Source: Rhizophlyctis rosea
Taxonomy: Eukaryota; Chytridiomycota; Chytridiomycetes; Rhizophlyctidales; Rhizophlyctidaceae
Direction: 5' to 3'
Assembly: GCA_027596075.1 (NCBI GenBank)
Contig: JADGJC010000022.1
Location: forward strand, 1-64,000
Length of the DNA: 64,000 nucleotides
In this document: positions 46,351 through 58,106 of the stretch, piece by piece
How positions within the stretch are numbered: position 1 is the stretch's first letter
Layout: every line of letters begins with the position of its first letter
Program-made: the position numbers and the translations under genes
The notes under the pieces: generated by a model
What the model saw: the letters and a program-made list of their open reading frames with translations, nothing else
Database searches by the model: none
Told to the model about the DNA's origin: nothing

Positions 46351-47339
46351 TGTTGGGTGGTTTTGTTTCGTGAGCGGGTGTTGTTGTGCGGAAGGTTTTG
46401 TTGGTTGATATGAAAAATATGGGTGCTGATCAAAGCGGGGAATATGCAGTCTGTAGATGATAGAAAAAGACGACAACATTGGAAGGGTGCTGGACCCCTT
46501 TTATACACATTGGGAACATTCGTTGATTCTGCGTGGACATCCACGACATGCATGATGGAGAGGTATTGCGACATTGCACAGTTGGGCGCAGTGATGGGGA
46601 GCGCTTCGAAGTGGGGTCTAACCTCCTCAGACATCGGAGGTCCCGCACAAATAGGCGCACTTGATAACCATTTATTAGTGCACATACGACTCGCATCATT
46701 GGGCTGCGATGCACGAGGGGTGTTCAGCATATGCATTTTTCATCTACAAATTGCCACCGCCACTGACAGGCTTTGCACCCTCCGATCGGAACAAGCGCTG
46801 GTTCTATACTGGAAGGCCAGGCACCGTGCCTCCATTACGCAAAGTCGTGACTCATATGGGACCGTTTATGCAGTGAGCTGCCCCTCCTTCGCCAAGAAAT
46901 ACAAATGATACGCGCCAAACCCATCATCGACTGTGCACAAAACTCATATGAGTGGGAGACAGAGTGCTATTGTGAGCTGTGTCACTATGAAGGAGGAGGA
47001 TGGCAGAAAACGCGTAAATGGGGCTGCAGCATATTGAATTCATTTGCTGAGAGCTGGGAGGTTATTTTTGGTTACCCCCCAATGGAAGATGACGTGGTGG
47101 TGGTGGCGTGATTGGCGGACTGATAAATTGGATGCTTTGATGGGGTTAAGCCAACTTAGTTACACAAGTTGGTGTGGCTTGTTGCTGACTCAACTTTTTG
47201 GATGGGAACTTCACCCTCAACTTTCACCTTCTTCTCAACTTCTCACTTGCATTCTACTTCGTCCCAACTTGGACTTATTAAGCACATTGTCGCCGCACAC
47301 ACCTGGTCATTCAAGCGGCCGAAGCTACTCTTGGAGCAA
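46351..47339. other. divergent intergenic stretch
   Basis: 5' flanks of the wall-protein gene and TRM2. No RNA or repeat recognised. Confidence 0.4.
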
Positions 47340-49238
47340 ATGGCTGCCAACCTGTCTAGGTCCTTGCAGCCGTTACGGGCTGTCCTTGCACCAGCAGCTC
47401 GAAGTCTAAGTCGAATCGAGATCAGGTTAATAGCCTGCTATCTTACAACACCGAAGCGCTCCATAGCAACAGCATCACAGTCGACAGATTTTGAAGTCGA
47501 AGACCAAGACAACGACGAAAACTCTCCGTTGCGCTCCCAACCAACCGGTTTCGACAAACCTCGAAGAGCAAAACGCGGGAAACATACCACCCCCTTCGAC
47601 GACATTCTACCACCTGACCTCCACCTCCTCCTGCGCTCACATACTCAGAACCCCATACCATACCTGGATGCTCCGCACACCCACTCCCCATATGAATACC
47701 ACGAGGAAGCCGTGGTTAGGATTCTAGCCGTCAGTCCTAGCATGCACGGCGTGGGGTTTGGGAAGGACAACTGGCTGGTCGCTGCTCCAAACGTGCTAGA
47801 AGGGGAGTTGGTGCGGGTCAAGATATATAGGGATGTTGCGGGATGGTCGATGGGAGAGGTTTTGGAGATACTGGAAAGACATCCGGAGCGGGTGGAAGCA
47901 AAATGTCCATATTTCTCAAAGTGCGCGGGGTGCGGGTACCAGCACTTAAGTTACGAGGAGCAGCTACGGAGAAAGCGGCGCACTGTGGAGAAGGTTTTGG
48001 TTGAGAATGCGGGCACGCTGGGATTGACGGTGGAGAAAGCTTCGATGGTGAACGAATACCCCTCAGTACCAATGGTTACCCCTGTAGTCCCTTCCCCAAT
48101 GCAGTACGGCTATCGGACAAAGCTCACGCCACATTATTCCATACGGAAACAGGGCGAAGTTTTGGAGACCATTGGGTATAACGAGCGCGGGCGTGCACAA
48201 GCTTTAGTGGATGTTGAGCGCTGTGCGGTCGGTACTGATGCAGTAAATGCTGCGTACGCGTCGGCTCGACAACGGCTGTTAGGGAGTCAGGCACGGAAGA
48301 GAATCGAGTTGGGAGCTACGCTTTTGTTCCGAAACACATTACACCCTCCTTTAGGTCTGCACGCGAGGGAATTTCGGGAAAGTAGAAATGACGAAGACGG
48401 AACACCTCAACCCTGGCCTCCGCACGGATGGACACAGTCCGCAACTACTACTGGCAAGGAATTGGTGGTGGATGTCGTCAACGGGTTCATGTTCCGCTAC
48501 CCGTCCCACACCTTCTGGCAAACCAATTCCTCCATCCTTCCCGCATTCACCTCGTACATTCGATCCCAGCTGCGAGAACATCAGGTCAGCAAACTCAATC
48601 CGGCCCTGCCTCCCATCAAATACTTGATCGATGCCTATTGCGGTGCGGGTTTATTTGCCATTACGTGTTCGCCGGTCTTTGAGCGGGTGGTCGGGGTGGA
48701 AGTTGGGGAGGCTTCTATTGCATGGGCTGAACGTAACGCGAAGGATAATGGGTTGGAAGACAAAGTTAAATTCATCAAAGGGGATGTTCAGGATATTTTC
48801 GGGAGGTTGGATGGGGTGCCAGCAGATGAGAGTGCGGTGATCATTGATCCGCCGGCGAAGGGGTGTGGGAAGGATTTCATGCAGCAGCTGTTGGGATTGG
48901 GGCCTAGGGTTATTGTTTATGTTAGTTGTAATATCAAGAGTCAGGTTGAGGATTTGCGGACGTTGGTGGAGGAGGCGGAGATGGGGTTGCTGTCGGCGCC
49001 GCCGAGTAAGGCTCCTGTTAGTCAGTGGGACGCGATGAGGCAGGAAAGGGAGCTGGGGACGAAGACTTTGATGTTGGGAGGGAAGATTGTTCAGGTTGGG
49101 GGGGATGGGTCGTATGAGGTGTTGGAGAGAAGGCCTGTCAAGGGCTACCGGATAGTCGCTATCCAACCATTCGATATGTTCCCGCAGACGGTTCAACTCG
49201 AAACGGTGATTACCTTGGTGCGGGAAGATGCCTTGTAA
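47340..49238 (+). CDS. TRM2: tRNA (uracil-5-)-methyltransferase
   Basis: Makes m5U54 in the T loop of tRNA using S-adenosylmethionine. Single exon, 632 aa, close to yeast Trm2. The N-terminus (SRSLQPLRAVLAPAARSLSR) is basic and Ser/Ala-rich, which suggests a mitochondrial targeting sequence; an in-frame ATG at 47202 would give a longer form. A TRAM-like block (ILAVSPSMHGVGFGKDNWLV) is followed by a four-Cys cluster CPYFSKCAGCGYQHLSYEEQ of the kind that binds Fe-S in RumA relatives. The methyltransferase fold shows YLIDAYCGAGLFAI (SAM motif I), AVIIDPPAKGCGKDF and VIVYVSCN, in which the Cys is the catalytic nucleophile by family. The C-terminus PFDMFPQTVQLETVITL is typical. Identification is secure. 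Confidence 0.94.
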   Translation: MAANLSRSLQPLRAVLAPAARSLSRIEIRLIACYLTTPKRSIATASQSTDFEVEDQDNDENSPLRSQPTGFDKPRRAKRGKHTTPFDDILPPDLHLLLRSHTQNPIPYLDAPHTHSPYEYHEEAVVRILAVSPSMHGVGFGKDNWLVAAPNVLEGELVRVKIYRDVAGWSMGEVLEILERHPERVEAKCPYFSKCAGCGYQHLSYEEQLRRKRRTVEKVLVENAGTLGLTVEKASMVNEYPSVPMVTPVVPSPMQYGYRTKLTPHYSIRKQGEVLETIGYNERGRAQALVDVERCAVGTDAVNAAYASARQRLLGSQARKRIELGATLLFRNTLHPPLGLHAREFRESRNDEDGTPQPWPPHGWTQSATTTGKELVVDVVNGFMFRYPSHTFWQTNSSILPAFTSYIRSQLREHQVSKLNPALPPIKYLIDAYCGAGLFAITCSPVFERVVGVEVGEASIAWAERNAKDNGLEDKVKFIKGDVQDIFGRLDGVPADESAVIIDPPAKGCGKDFMQQLLGLGPRVIVYVSCNIKSQVEDLRTLVEEAEMGLLSAPPSKAPVSQWDAMRQERELGTKTLMLGGKIVQVGGDGSYEVLERRPVKGYRIVAIQPFDMFPQTVQLETVITLVREDAL

Positions 49239-49456
49239 AATAGCAATTAGCGTAGATCGTATGTAGTACTGTTCCACTTCCACAGTTGGCGATGTACATA
49301 GTCTCTCTGTCTGTAGTCTCTTTGTATATAGTTCATGTAACCATGTACAATTCCCCATTAACATATGTAACTTATCAGGCATTACGCCCTGCCTTTTCAA
49401 CCCTCCTGATATCCCACACATCTGCTTTTTCGTATTGCGATGTACATGGGCCACAA

Positions 49457-49983
49457 CTACTTCGAAATCTTCGGCCCATTTTTCAAAAGGAATGTTGCAA
49501 GATACTCGCAGGGGTTGGGTGGTCTGGCGATGAAGTTTAGTTTGATTTTCAGGGGGATTCCATCCCTGCACTGCTCATTACCTTTCCTTCGTCAATGCAC
49601 GTAGACCCTCAATCAGAACTGGCACAACGGTTTGGTCCAAGTATGCGCGAGTTGGCAGGGCTTGTAGATGCTCTCGGTCTATGTTCAGGACATTGTTTCT
49701 TTGGGCGTTTAGAATATCCTGGAGGTGATTGGCGTGAAGTGGTGTTACAACATCGCAGTATGCCATTGAAAATGACTAGGCTTAACCAACCTCGAGTTCT
49801 TTCGTTAGACCGAACGGTTCATGTAGACTTTTCAGGTTGGATGCGTCTGGATTGGCTTCTACGCCTGTGGGCTGTAATTGTGGAGGCGATTGAGGTTTAG
49901 GTTGTTCTGGGATGAGGAGTGAATCGTTTAGTGGGTGGTGCACGGACGTTAGTATTGCATGTGGCCAGGGTACCTGATAGCAT
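49457..49983 (-). CDS. DPY30: DPY30/Sdc1 homologue
   Basis: DPY30 is a small dimer that binds Ash2 in the COMPASS/MLL H3K4 methyltransferase complex; DPY30-domain proteins also occur in flagellar radial spokes. Four minus-strand exons, 49983-49974 (10 nt), 49906-49791, 49718-49582 and 49523-49457, give 109 aa. The DPY30 motif is complete across the last junction: [20 protein letters not shown] then [20 protein letters not shown]. The N-terminal half is Pro/Gln-rich. The second intron (49719-49790) begins GTTGGT. The 10-nt first coding exon (MLSE by splicing) is inferred and could be replaced by another start. It is divergent from the Tubby gene. Nuclear or axonemal use cannot be separated by sequence. 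Confidence 0.88.
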
Positions 49984-50321
49984 GACGCTCGTTTGAATCC
50001 TTTCACTCAAGGTCGGTTCCTTATTCGAACTCGGAATGGACAAAGTTTCGCTCCTTCAACCAAGTTGCGGTAGGGAGTTGTGAGCAAGAAGAACCCGCGC
50101 GTTTTGGGTGGCGTTGATTTGACTTTCTGTGGCGTTGGCTGGCTGCGGGGGTTGCGTCAGCTCCTGGATCTCGGATGCAAGGTGCTCCCCTTCTTCCTCT
50201 CAGCTTCCCTTCCTGCTTGTTCCCAACAATAAGAATAGGCAGTTCCTTACACAACTCAACTCCAGTGCTTCAGCTGCTCCAATTTCTGAAATACTGGATT
50301 CATATCTTGTCAACAATACCA
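49984..50321. promoter_or_regulatory. divergent promoter region, DPY30/Tubby
   Basis: 338 bp between start codons of two divergent genes. I could not identify an RFX-type X-box with confidence. Shared control is an inference from the spacing. Confidence 0.4.
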
Positions 50322-52188
50322 ATGACGCGGAGTAGACTGGAACAGTTGCGGCCATCGGCTCTAACACGCGCCGACAGTGAGGCAAATCTCCCTTATGCCG
50401 CCATCGGCGCAGCAGAAATAGTAGGCGGCCGGAATGAAGGTGTGAACAAGGTTTTCAAACTTCTCAGTACCCTCTGCTAGCATGCACAAGAGCTAATATC
50501 AGTCGCTTTGGTGGTCGCAGGTTCTTCATCGTCAACTGCCCCGCGAGAGCCCCTCCCAACTGTTGATGACGCCGGCCCAGCATACCCAGCACGACCTCCA
50601 CACGCGCGTTCCTCCAGCTTCCGCCAGCTCGCGTCTCTGTCTGGAATAGAGGCGTCAGACTCGGAAGACGAAGGGGAGACAGATGAGTCGGACGAAACAA
50701 GTCTCTCAGACCAACCGTCTACCGCCGAGCAGGGTGGTTCGACTGTCCGAGTAGTCCACGTAAATAGAGATACTGCCTCCACATCATCCCGTGGACCCGT
50801 CCCACACCTCAGAGGTTCAACCGTAGCAGGTTCATCAATAGCCGAAGTGGAGAAATGGGCAATAAAGTAAGCCATTTGATGTATACCAAAAACCCACACT
50901 TACATCAACACGCTTACGAACGAACCACACAGCCCTGCACCACAAGGCCAAAAAATCCAATGCAAAATCATCCGACGAAAAGACCGCATCGACAAACTCA
51001 ATCCCCGATACGAACTGTATATATCCGATCGTCTCGAAGAACCCGACAACACGAAGGAGTTTGTACTGTCTGCTAAGAAGGCGAAACAGGGGCAGGCGTC
51101 GCAATATAGCATTTCGACGGTGCGCGACTTTTCGGTCAAGGATGATGAGGGGGTGATTGGGAGAGTAAGGTACTGCGGATGAACATTCGTCAAGTTGATG
51201 ACGGCTGAACGTCTTACAACAACGACTTTCAAGGGGTAACTTCTTGGGGACGGCGTTCGTCGTATACGACACAGGCACCAGTCCATTAAAAAACCGAAAA
51301 AAGGAGCCTAAACACGTCAGGAAGGAGTATGCTGGTGTCATTTACGTAGGTTTGAATTGCTTCATTGCTATTCGTATGTTTTGCTCCCGGGACTGATTCG
51401 TTTGTGGTTCAACCTTTCACATCATCAAACAGGAACCAAACATCATGGGATTCAAAGGGCCGCGTAAGATGACCATTCTGCTGCCAGGGATGACCCGTGA
51501 AGGCACACGGACGGAAGTGGAGCCAATGGACGTATGTACAGGACGCTTATAGGGCATCGTTTTGAAACATGGCATAAACACTTCATTCCTATGAAATCAC
51601 AGCAAAAAGATACATTGCTTGAGCGGTATAGAAGTCGTAATGATCGAGAGATTTTGACGCTTTACAATAAGGCGCCGCAGTGGAACGAGGGTACGGTCGA
51701 GAGTGTTACAAGTTCCACTATTCTGCGCTCTGTATCTCATCGGGGCTTTTACAAACAGAGACGGCATCATTTGTGTTGAACTTCAACGGAAGGGTCACTC
51801 TGGCGTCCGTGAAGAACTTCCAGATCGTGCATGATAATGACCGTGAGTTGATTGTCTCTTGGGGGGAGGTAGATTGTTTTGCACGAATCACATTGCTGAC
51901 GATCGCTCGACGTACAGTGGATTACATCATATTGCAGTTTGGAAGAGGTATGTAAAGAACTCGTGAGGGCCGGACTTGGGATAATATGATCATAATATGG
52001 AATGCCGCTTTTAGTCAGTGAGGATACATTTACAATTGACTTTTCGTATCCTATGTCGCCATTGCAAGCGTTTGGGATTGCTCTCACGAGGTATGGATGT
52101 CTTGATGACCCCTGTTTCTCCTTTTTGCTCCATCGCCGACCGTTTTATTCACACCCACAGCTTTGATGCGAAGTTGGCTTGCGAATGA
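50322..52188 (+). CDS. Tubby family protein
   Basis: Tubby/TULP proteins bind phosphoinositides and carry membrane proteins into cilia. The N-terminal 180 residues are disordered and acidic ([20 protein letters not shown]). The C-terminal Tubby domain is assembled from about eight exons: [97 protein letters not shown] with [15 protein letters not shown], and the C-terminus [20 protein letters not shown] to [13 protein letters not shown], the family's hallmark ending. The phosphoinositide site lies in the NFLG and PRKM region by family knowledge. Introns are short and GT-AG. Tubby domains are absent from most non-flagellated fungi, which supports a zoosporic host. Identification is very secure; exon ends are approximate. 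Confidence 0.93.
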
Positions 52189-52484
52189 AGGAATGCGAGG
52201 TGGCAGTCGGACGTTGTGAGTTATGGACCCCTTTGTTTAAATTGTTTTTTGTTTGAGGTCAGAGGAGGAGATTTTTGCAAGTTTTTTCCCATGTACATTT
52301 GTAATTAGGATCTATCTGGTGCCACTTTCTTTATGTTTTGGTGGGTCGCGGTTGGGCGAGATGGCAAAAGCAATGGCGTGGTGGACGAAGCCTTTTGCTC
52401 AAAACGTGGATTTTGAGTTTGATTCAAATCATTGCCCGAGTTAATCCTCGCTTTCATACAGGTTCCGCCACAGGTCTCCATATT

Positions 52485-55090
52485 CTAATCATCCAACTCA
52501 AAAATCAAATGATTTGACAGCTTCACTATGGGTTTGGGTTTCTCCTCTGATGTAAAAGTCTCCTCTTTCTCGCCTGGCCCTTTCGCGCTTTTCCGCTCCT
52601 CTGGGGCGCGTGCTACTGAAACTTCATCAACATCATCGGCCGTCACCGCCCTTGAAGCAGATTTGATTGTCGTTGTTGGCTCTTCCGACCGGGTGCCCTT
52701 CTCTTTCTGCATTTTATAAGCTTCAGCAACCCCACGCTCACCACCAAGGCAGTCCTCAGTTTTTTCCGCTTCTTTTGCATGCACTTCCACTACACCATCG
52801 TCGCGCTGACGATAGGAGAATGAGGTATTTTTGTCCATTCCTGCAGGTAAACCCTGTGTGGCATGATCGTTAGATGTCTGTTTTGACCCGAAATGTTTCT
52901 CACAGCAGTCCACACGCCCTTACCCATCCCTGCCTATCCACTTCCTCTGCCTCCATATCCATCCCTCCTTGCATATCGAGATCCCTATCCACAACATTCC
53001 CGCTTTGCCCCTGCACCATTCCAATCTTCTTCCAAATAGCGGGTGTGCGCTTTTGCAGTAATAGGACAAGGTTTTCGGGCGAAATGACTACTGTACATCG
53101 ATTGGAATCAATGGGTGTCTCTGTTTCCAAATGCAGTTTCCACTGTTTTCCATGGGCGTCCTGAAATTGTAAAGTGACCTGCGCAAAGAGAACATGTTAG
53201 CAAGTGAGCTTGCCTATTGTAACCTTTTGACCATATGAGTGTGACAAACAACTAACCAAATTTCCCTCGAACGAAGTCTGCATGGCATCCACTTTGACAG
53301 AAGGAACCGACACAATAATGGTTGCTGTCTCGAGATTTTGCCTCATAGTGAACGGCGCTTCATGGGTTTCTGCTGGTTCAAGTTCCAATTGGACTGCTGC
53401 CGTTGTTTCAGATGGAACCTCATTTGTGTCGTCAGCAACAATTTGCTGAGTATCTGAACTGCTGCTGATTTGTGGGCTTTTCACAGCAGCTTCAATATTT
53501 GGCTCCTCGTGCGCTAGTGACTCTCCCTCCTGATCTGACTCTACTACTGAATCAGGCTTGGTACTTGGTGGTTTTTCGTAAGGATTTTCAGGTGTTTCGA
53601 GTGGAACGTCGGGAGTTTCCTATGACGCAGTCAGCATTGATGTTTTCTCCAAAGGGGTATCATTCACTCTGCAGCCAGTTTACCATTACAACAGGCGCCG
53701 CTGGAACGACCGGTAATGTCACGGCCAGCGTCTGTTTCGTTTTGTCGAATTTGGCGGTTCCTTTCTCATGCAGCACAGGGAATGGTAGGGGTAGGTGCAG
53801 CTTGTATTTGCCAGGAACATGCAAATCAAGTGTCTTGTCGCCGGTATCCAGAGTGACAGATGCTGCCGATGACTGGATACGAGCTTAATATGTGAGAGAA
53901 TCAGGGTTGATGTATGGTCAATCTTACCACCCCTGGAAGCTCAATCTTGACCACAACCGCGTCTGGTCGAGCTCCTGATTGGTGATTCCGCTCATTCGTG
54001 TATTTCTGGTAATCATTATTGACGCCTCGATGGATGATGGTGAAGCGTGGAGTTGTCTCCACTGGCTTTGCTGCTTGTTGCGTGGTATCTGCGGGCGAGT
54101 TGGATATCTCCTGTATCAGGGGCGCCTTTGATGGTTGAGCTTTGGGCAGAAGCTCCGCAGCTGGTTCCTCCTTTTGCGACTGTCTTTCCCGAAGTCGCTC
54201 CAAAAACTCCACGCTGGTCTCCTCTGATCTTGTTGGTTTGTTTTGATCACTCTGCGCAGCTCGAATCACCGTCTGTCCTATCGCGCCTTTGCTCTTCATT
54301 TTGGGTATTTTGAACTCTGTAGTGTATGACAATCAGAAATTGTTGGCTTGACGACAATCTTTGCTCGGAACGCACTTTTATCAACCTGAATCTTGAACTG
54401 CTTATCTATGCCTTCCAATGCAGTTGAGATCAGCATATTCCGGAATCCTACACTATCCGCCGCTCTCTTTAGGGTATCAGGGTGAAAAACGCAGTCGTAC
54501 ACGGAGCATTTGTTGTTGGCTGCAAGAGAACTGGATATTGAACACATCGTGCCTGAATATCAATCACTCTTAAGATGACAACTGACCATGATCAACATCT
54601 TCCCTCTTAGGATTCAGGCTATACGGTATTGACCAATTTTGCCCCTTCGTTGTTGTACCACTGAGTGTTGCTGTTTTGATTTCTGGGGACGAGCATATGT
54701 TGATGAAAACCTTTTCCATCGTTCGCCCCACTTGGGTGGACGTTTTCACAACAAAGCCAGGTTCTGGATTCACGAAACGGACGTTATATCCCCGCTCTGC
54801 TTCCAGTTGAGCGAGTTCTGCTTCATACAGCTGTGTTTAGGTTTTAGCAGTTCGCTTTTGAGAGTGGTTGTGACCTGGCGCGGTGAATGTACCTTTCGAT
54901 TTTCTGGATCGGAAATTTCCTTCATATAATCAAAGAAAAGCTCTTTGAACTTTTCGTCTTTCATGGATTCTTCTATGCGGCGGATTTCCTATGTTCGGAA
55001 AACGATTAGAGAGTCGAACAGCGGGGAAACAACAATCGGCAGATCACTTACATCGGGAGTGGGCTTGAAGCCCTCAGAAGAGGCCATCAT
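52485..55090 (-). CDS. DNAAF2: Kintoun/DNAAF2-type dynein arm assembly factor (PIH1 family)
   Basis: Works with Hsp90/R2TP in the cytoplasm to preassemble axonemal dynein arms. Minus-strand start MMASSEGFKPTPD at 55090, end at 52485, about ten exons. An N-terminal helical block (DEKFKELFFDYMKEISDPEN) leads to the PIH1 domain: NPEPGFVVKTSTQVGRTMEK, VFINICSSPEIKTATL, GQNWSIPYSLNPKREDVDH and KCSVYDCVFHPDTLKRA with GIDKQFKIQVDKS. A Gln/Ser-rich linker precedes a CS/PIH1C domain: RFTIIHRGVNNDYQKYTNER, DAVVVKIELPGV, TLDLHVPGKYKLHLPLPFPV and GTAKFDKTKQTLAVTLPVVP. The C-terminal third is acidic and disordered and ends with GMDKNTSFSYRQRDDG and a KLSNHLIFELDD tail. The long C-terminal extension favours Kintoun over PIH1D1/2. 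It implies a motile cilium. Confidence 0.87.
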
Positions 55091-55469
55091 GGTTGACAAG
55101 TTGTACTATTGGTTTATAGTGAGAACAAAACAGTGGTGCGGCCGTGGGAAAGAATACGAGCAGCAAAGATGTAAACCAGGAAAGAATTGAGCGTCAGAAA
55201 GCAGAACTGGAGCGCGAAGAGGTCAACCAAAGCGCAGCCGCCTTATGTCAGCAGGTGAGTTGAGCCGACTCCACTTCGGGTCGATTCTTGACTCCAGTTA
55301 GTAAACAAACACTTGCGCGGCGCCACACTGCTTTCGCGTCTTCGAGTTTGTTCTCCCATCAAAGGAAATGACCTCATGCCTCCCCAAACATTCCCAACAA
55401 ATTTCACTTATAATTTCTGATAGGCGTAGTAGCATTTTGCAATAGCATTAACAGTCACCAGCCCTCACC
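55091..55469. promoter_or_regulatory. divergent promoter region, Kintoun/unknown protein
   Basis: 379 bp separate the two start codons. No operator was identified. Confidence 0.35.
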
Positions 55470-56081
55470 ATGCAAATAGAACTTTCAGAACCCTTCACCC
55501 ACCTATCCATCCCTCGCCGTCAACGCTCCTACAGCGTAGACTCCACCACCTCCTCCGACTCCCCAACCAGCCCCGTCCACCCACATGCAGACCCCTGGCA
55601 CTTCACACCTCCCTCTCTCCCCTCCAACCTCCAAACCGCAGACCTATACTCCCCAAACTACAACCTCGACGACCTAGTAAACGACCTCATAGCACCCATA
55701 ACCTCCCCAGAAGACGAAGAAAAAGTCCCCTTACTTCGCATAGACTCCACGCCTTTCCCCTTCCCCTCTTCACGCTCTCACCGTCCCCACCCAACAGAAT
55801 TCCTCCCCTCCCCATCATCATCACCACAATTCACAACACCCTCCCTCCTCGCCGCAGAACGAGAAATGACATCACATTTCCCATTGATGGTAGACTCACT
55901 CTCCTCGTACCCGCTCTCCGCCGCGTTTGCGGCTTGTTTTGAGGAGCGGCTATCACGATTGCAAGAGCAGTGCTATGATTGCAATGGGTTGCCTCGATGG
56001 GATTCAGGAATGGTAGACGAGGTTATAGCTCTGGAATGGGCGGTAGAAAAGTTGAAAGGCGTTGTCCCAATAGGGAGGTAA
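55470..56081 (+). CDS. hypothetical Ser/Pro-rich protein, 203 aa
   Basis: Single open frame with strong C-ending codon preference like the confirmed genes, an ATG context CACCATGC and no competing splice signals. The N-terminal 140 residues are Ser/Pro/Thr-rich and probably disordered (VDSTTSSDSPTSPVHPHADP). The C-terminal 60 residues look folded and helical: LSAAFAACFEERLSRLQEQC then YDCNGLPRWDSGMVDEVIAL and EWAVEKLKGVV. No family was recognised. It is divergent from the Kintoun gene, which is weak circumstantial evidence for co-expression. The RRQRSYSVDS motif near residue 20 resembles a basophilic kinase or 14-3-3 site. Confidence 0.6.
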   Translation: MQIELSEPFTHLSIPRRQRSYSVDSTTSSDSPTSPVHPHADPWHFTPPSLPSNLQTADLYSPNYNLDDLVNDLIAPITSPEDEEKVPLLRIDSTPFPFPSSRSHRPHPTEFLPSPSSSPQFTTPSLLAAEREMTSHFPLMVDSLSSYPLSAAFAACFEERLSRLQEQCYDCNGLPRWDSGMVDEVIALEWAVEKLKGVVPIGR

Positions 56082-56453
56082 TGTAGTTCTGCATATAGTT
56101 TTGCATGTAGTTTGTAGGTTTTTTGGTAGCGCCTATCATGTAGCCTTTGATCGTTATGCATGTTTACCAACAGCGGCTCTAATCAGTTTAAGCTGACCCA
56201 CAATGACATTGGGTGCTTTCCTTAAGGAGAATCATCCATCTCATGTGTTTGAAAGCAGTAAACAATGTTACCCAGCGTCCTATGTGTGCGACGTGGGCCA
56301 GTTCTTCAAATGATAAAGAACGATACAAGGGATCGTTCAGATGACAAAAACTATACTAGGAAATATTTACAACTCTGAAAAAACTGTTGAATCAATTGCC
56401 AACACCCAACTTGCTAAAAATAAGAACCAGCGAGCCGGTACTGGGATGCACAC
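56082..56453. other. convergent intergenic stretch
   Basis: 3' flanks of the unknown protein and the zinc-finger gene; nothing else recognised. Confidence 0.4.
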
Positions 56454-58106
56454 TCATGCCTGCACCGAGACATCCCCAGCCGTTCGCCCAGCCTCTGCGG
56501 CAGCAGCCACTCCAACCCCTTTCCCATTCACTTCATCAACCCTATCAAACTCCTCCGCCTCATCGATGCTCATCTCCTCCCCAACGTCCGGCAAGCTAAC
56601 CGCCATGCTCGGTCTCCGATCCCGTCCACCCCGCCCACCACCACTTCCCAAACTCTGACTCAACCCACTCCCAATGGGACTCCCCGGCGTCCCATCCCAT
56701 CCTCCGTTCCCAAAGCCCACAAGAATGCTCGCAGCCTCAAGCAACTGAACCTGCTGGTGCTTACTCAAACTGAACTTTGCCGCCTCCTTCCAGTGCTCCG
56801 TATGCTCCCATCGGTGTTTGCTCAAGCAATTAGGATGCTTGTAAATCTTGCCGCACGTCTCGCACTGGTACGTCTTGCCTCCGCCCGGAGTTGAGACGTC
56901 CAGCGAGCCCAACGAAGGCGGAGACTGTGAGTGCGGGAAGGATGCGCGTAGTGGGCCAGAGCGGCTCCGGCGACGAGAGCCCGAGATGGCGATGGGAGAG
57001 GAAACGGTGGAAGGGCGGCGAGAACTGACGGGTGTGGAGTTGCTGTGTGGGATGGGGACCGGAGGCGCGGGTGTGGGTGTGACGAGACTTGCTCGACGGT
57101 GAATGAGAGGATTTGATGTAGAGGGAGATCCAGGGAGCATTGTTGGGTGCGTTGGTAAGGACTGTGCCACCGATATAACGGGCGGCGCAACGTACATCGG
57201 TTGGGACGATGTTTGAGCAAAGAAGCCGTCTTGCTTCGCGGATGCGGAGGATGGAGTCAATTCAACGGGAGTGATTGGCGAAACTGGCTTTTGCACATCC
57301 TTGCGCTTCCTCTCTTCAAAATCAGAGTCGTCATTCTTTCCGTCACCACCGTCGGATGAGCTCCTGTCCATGTCAGGCGCACCAGGAGCCATAGGATAGA
57401 ACCCTTCTGTCTTGACTTGTGGTTGATCATAAGAACGCGACGGCCCGTTCAAGCTAAGGGACCCAATTGAAGGCAAGGTTTGACTGTGATTTGGAGGTGG
57501 GGTGGGAGGAGGTGAGGCAAACGAATGCTGCCCTGCCAATGCAGCAGCCAATGGCGGAAGAACCTGCTCAACAAAAAACATTAGATGACCAGATATAAAA
57601 GCGAGAGCACTTGCATTTTACACTTACTTGGCCGCCTTGTGGCGAATTCTGAAAAATTTGACTCATGGAAGGCAATGGTCCATGTTGCGCCGGTGACATA
57701 TGTGCCGCCTGCACACCAAATGGAGCTGCCATCGCATAAGGTGGAGGTACTGACGAAACGACAACGGGCTGAGGAGCCAGCGTTTTTGACGGATCGTACA
57801 TGGCGTGAGGATATGCCATCTGGAATAAGAAGATTGTAAGCGATGTGGCGTCCAAAAAGCATATGGTAAACGCCATGATGCTACCTGAGGGCCAACCGGA
57901 TATCCTTGATGAATCACACCTACGTAACCTCTAGGAAGTTGTGTTTGAATGTAATAGGCAGCTTGATCGTCCATCCCATGAGGACCATGAGGATGTTGAT
58001 GGGAAGGTTGACTGTGCGGATGCGGGTCCATTTTGAATTGAAGATGATTTTGAGAAGGCGACGAGCCTGCGGTGGGATATGTCCAGTTTGGATAAGTGGA
58101 CATCAT
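56454..58106 (-). CDS. single C2H2 zinc-finger protein, likely transcription factor
   Basis: Minus strand, start MMSTYPNWTYP at 58106, stop at 56454, three main exons (58106 to about 57885, about 57820 to 57628, and about 57567 to 56454). The N-terminal half is Gln/His/Pro-rich and disordered (MDPHPHSQPSHQHPHGPHG). One C2H2 finger is visible: YQCETCGKIYKHPNCLSKHR followed by WEHTEHW. Immediately after comes FSLSKHQQVQLLEAASILVG, a helix adjoining the finger. I recall the pairing of KHRWEHT with SKHQQVQLLEAA from fungal zinc-finger proteins of unknown role. A Ser/Arg-rich basic patch (RRPSTVSSPIAISGSRRRSR) could be a nuclear signal. The C-terminus is Gly-rich then acidic. DNA binding by a lone finger usually needs such flanking basic regions. 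Target genes are unknown. Confidence 0.82.
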
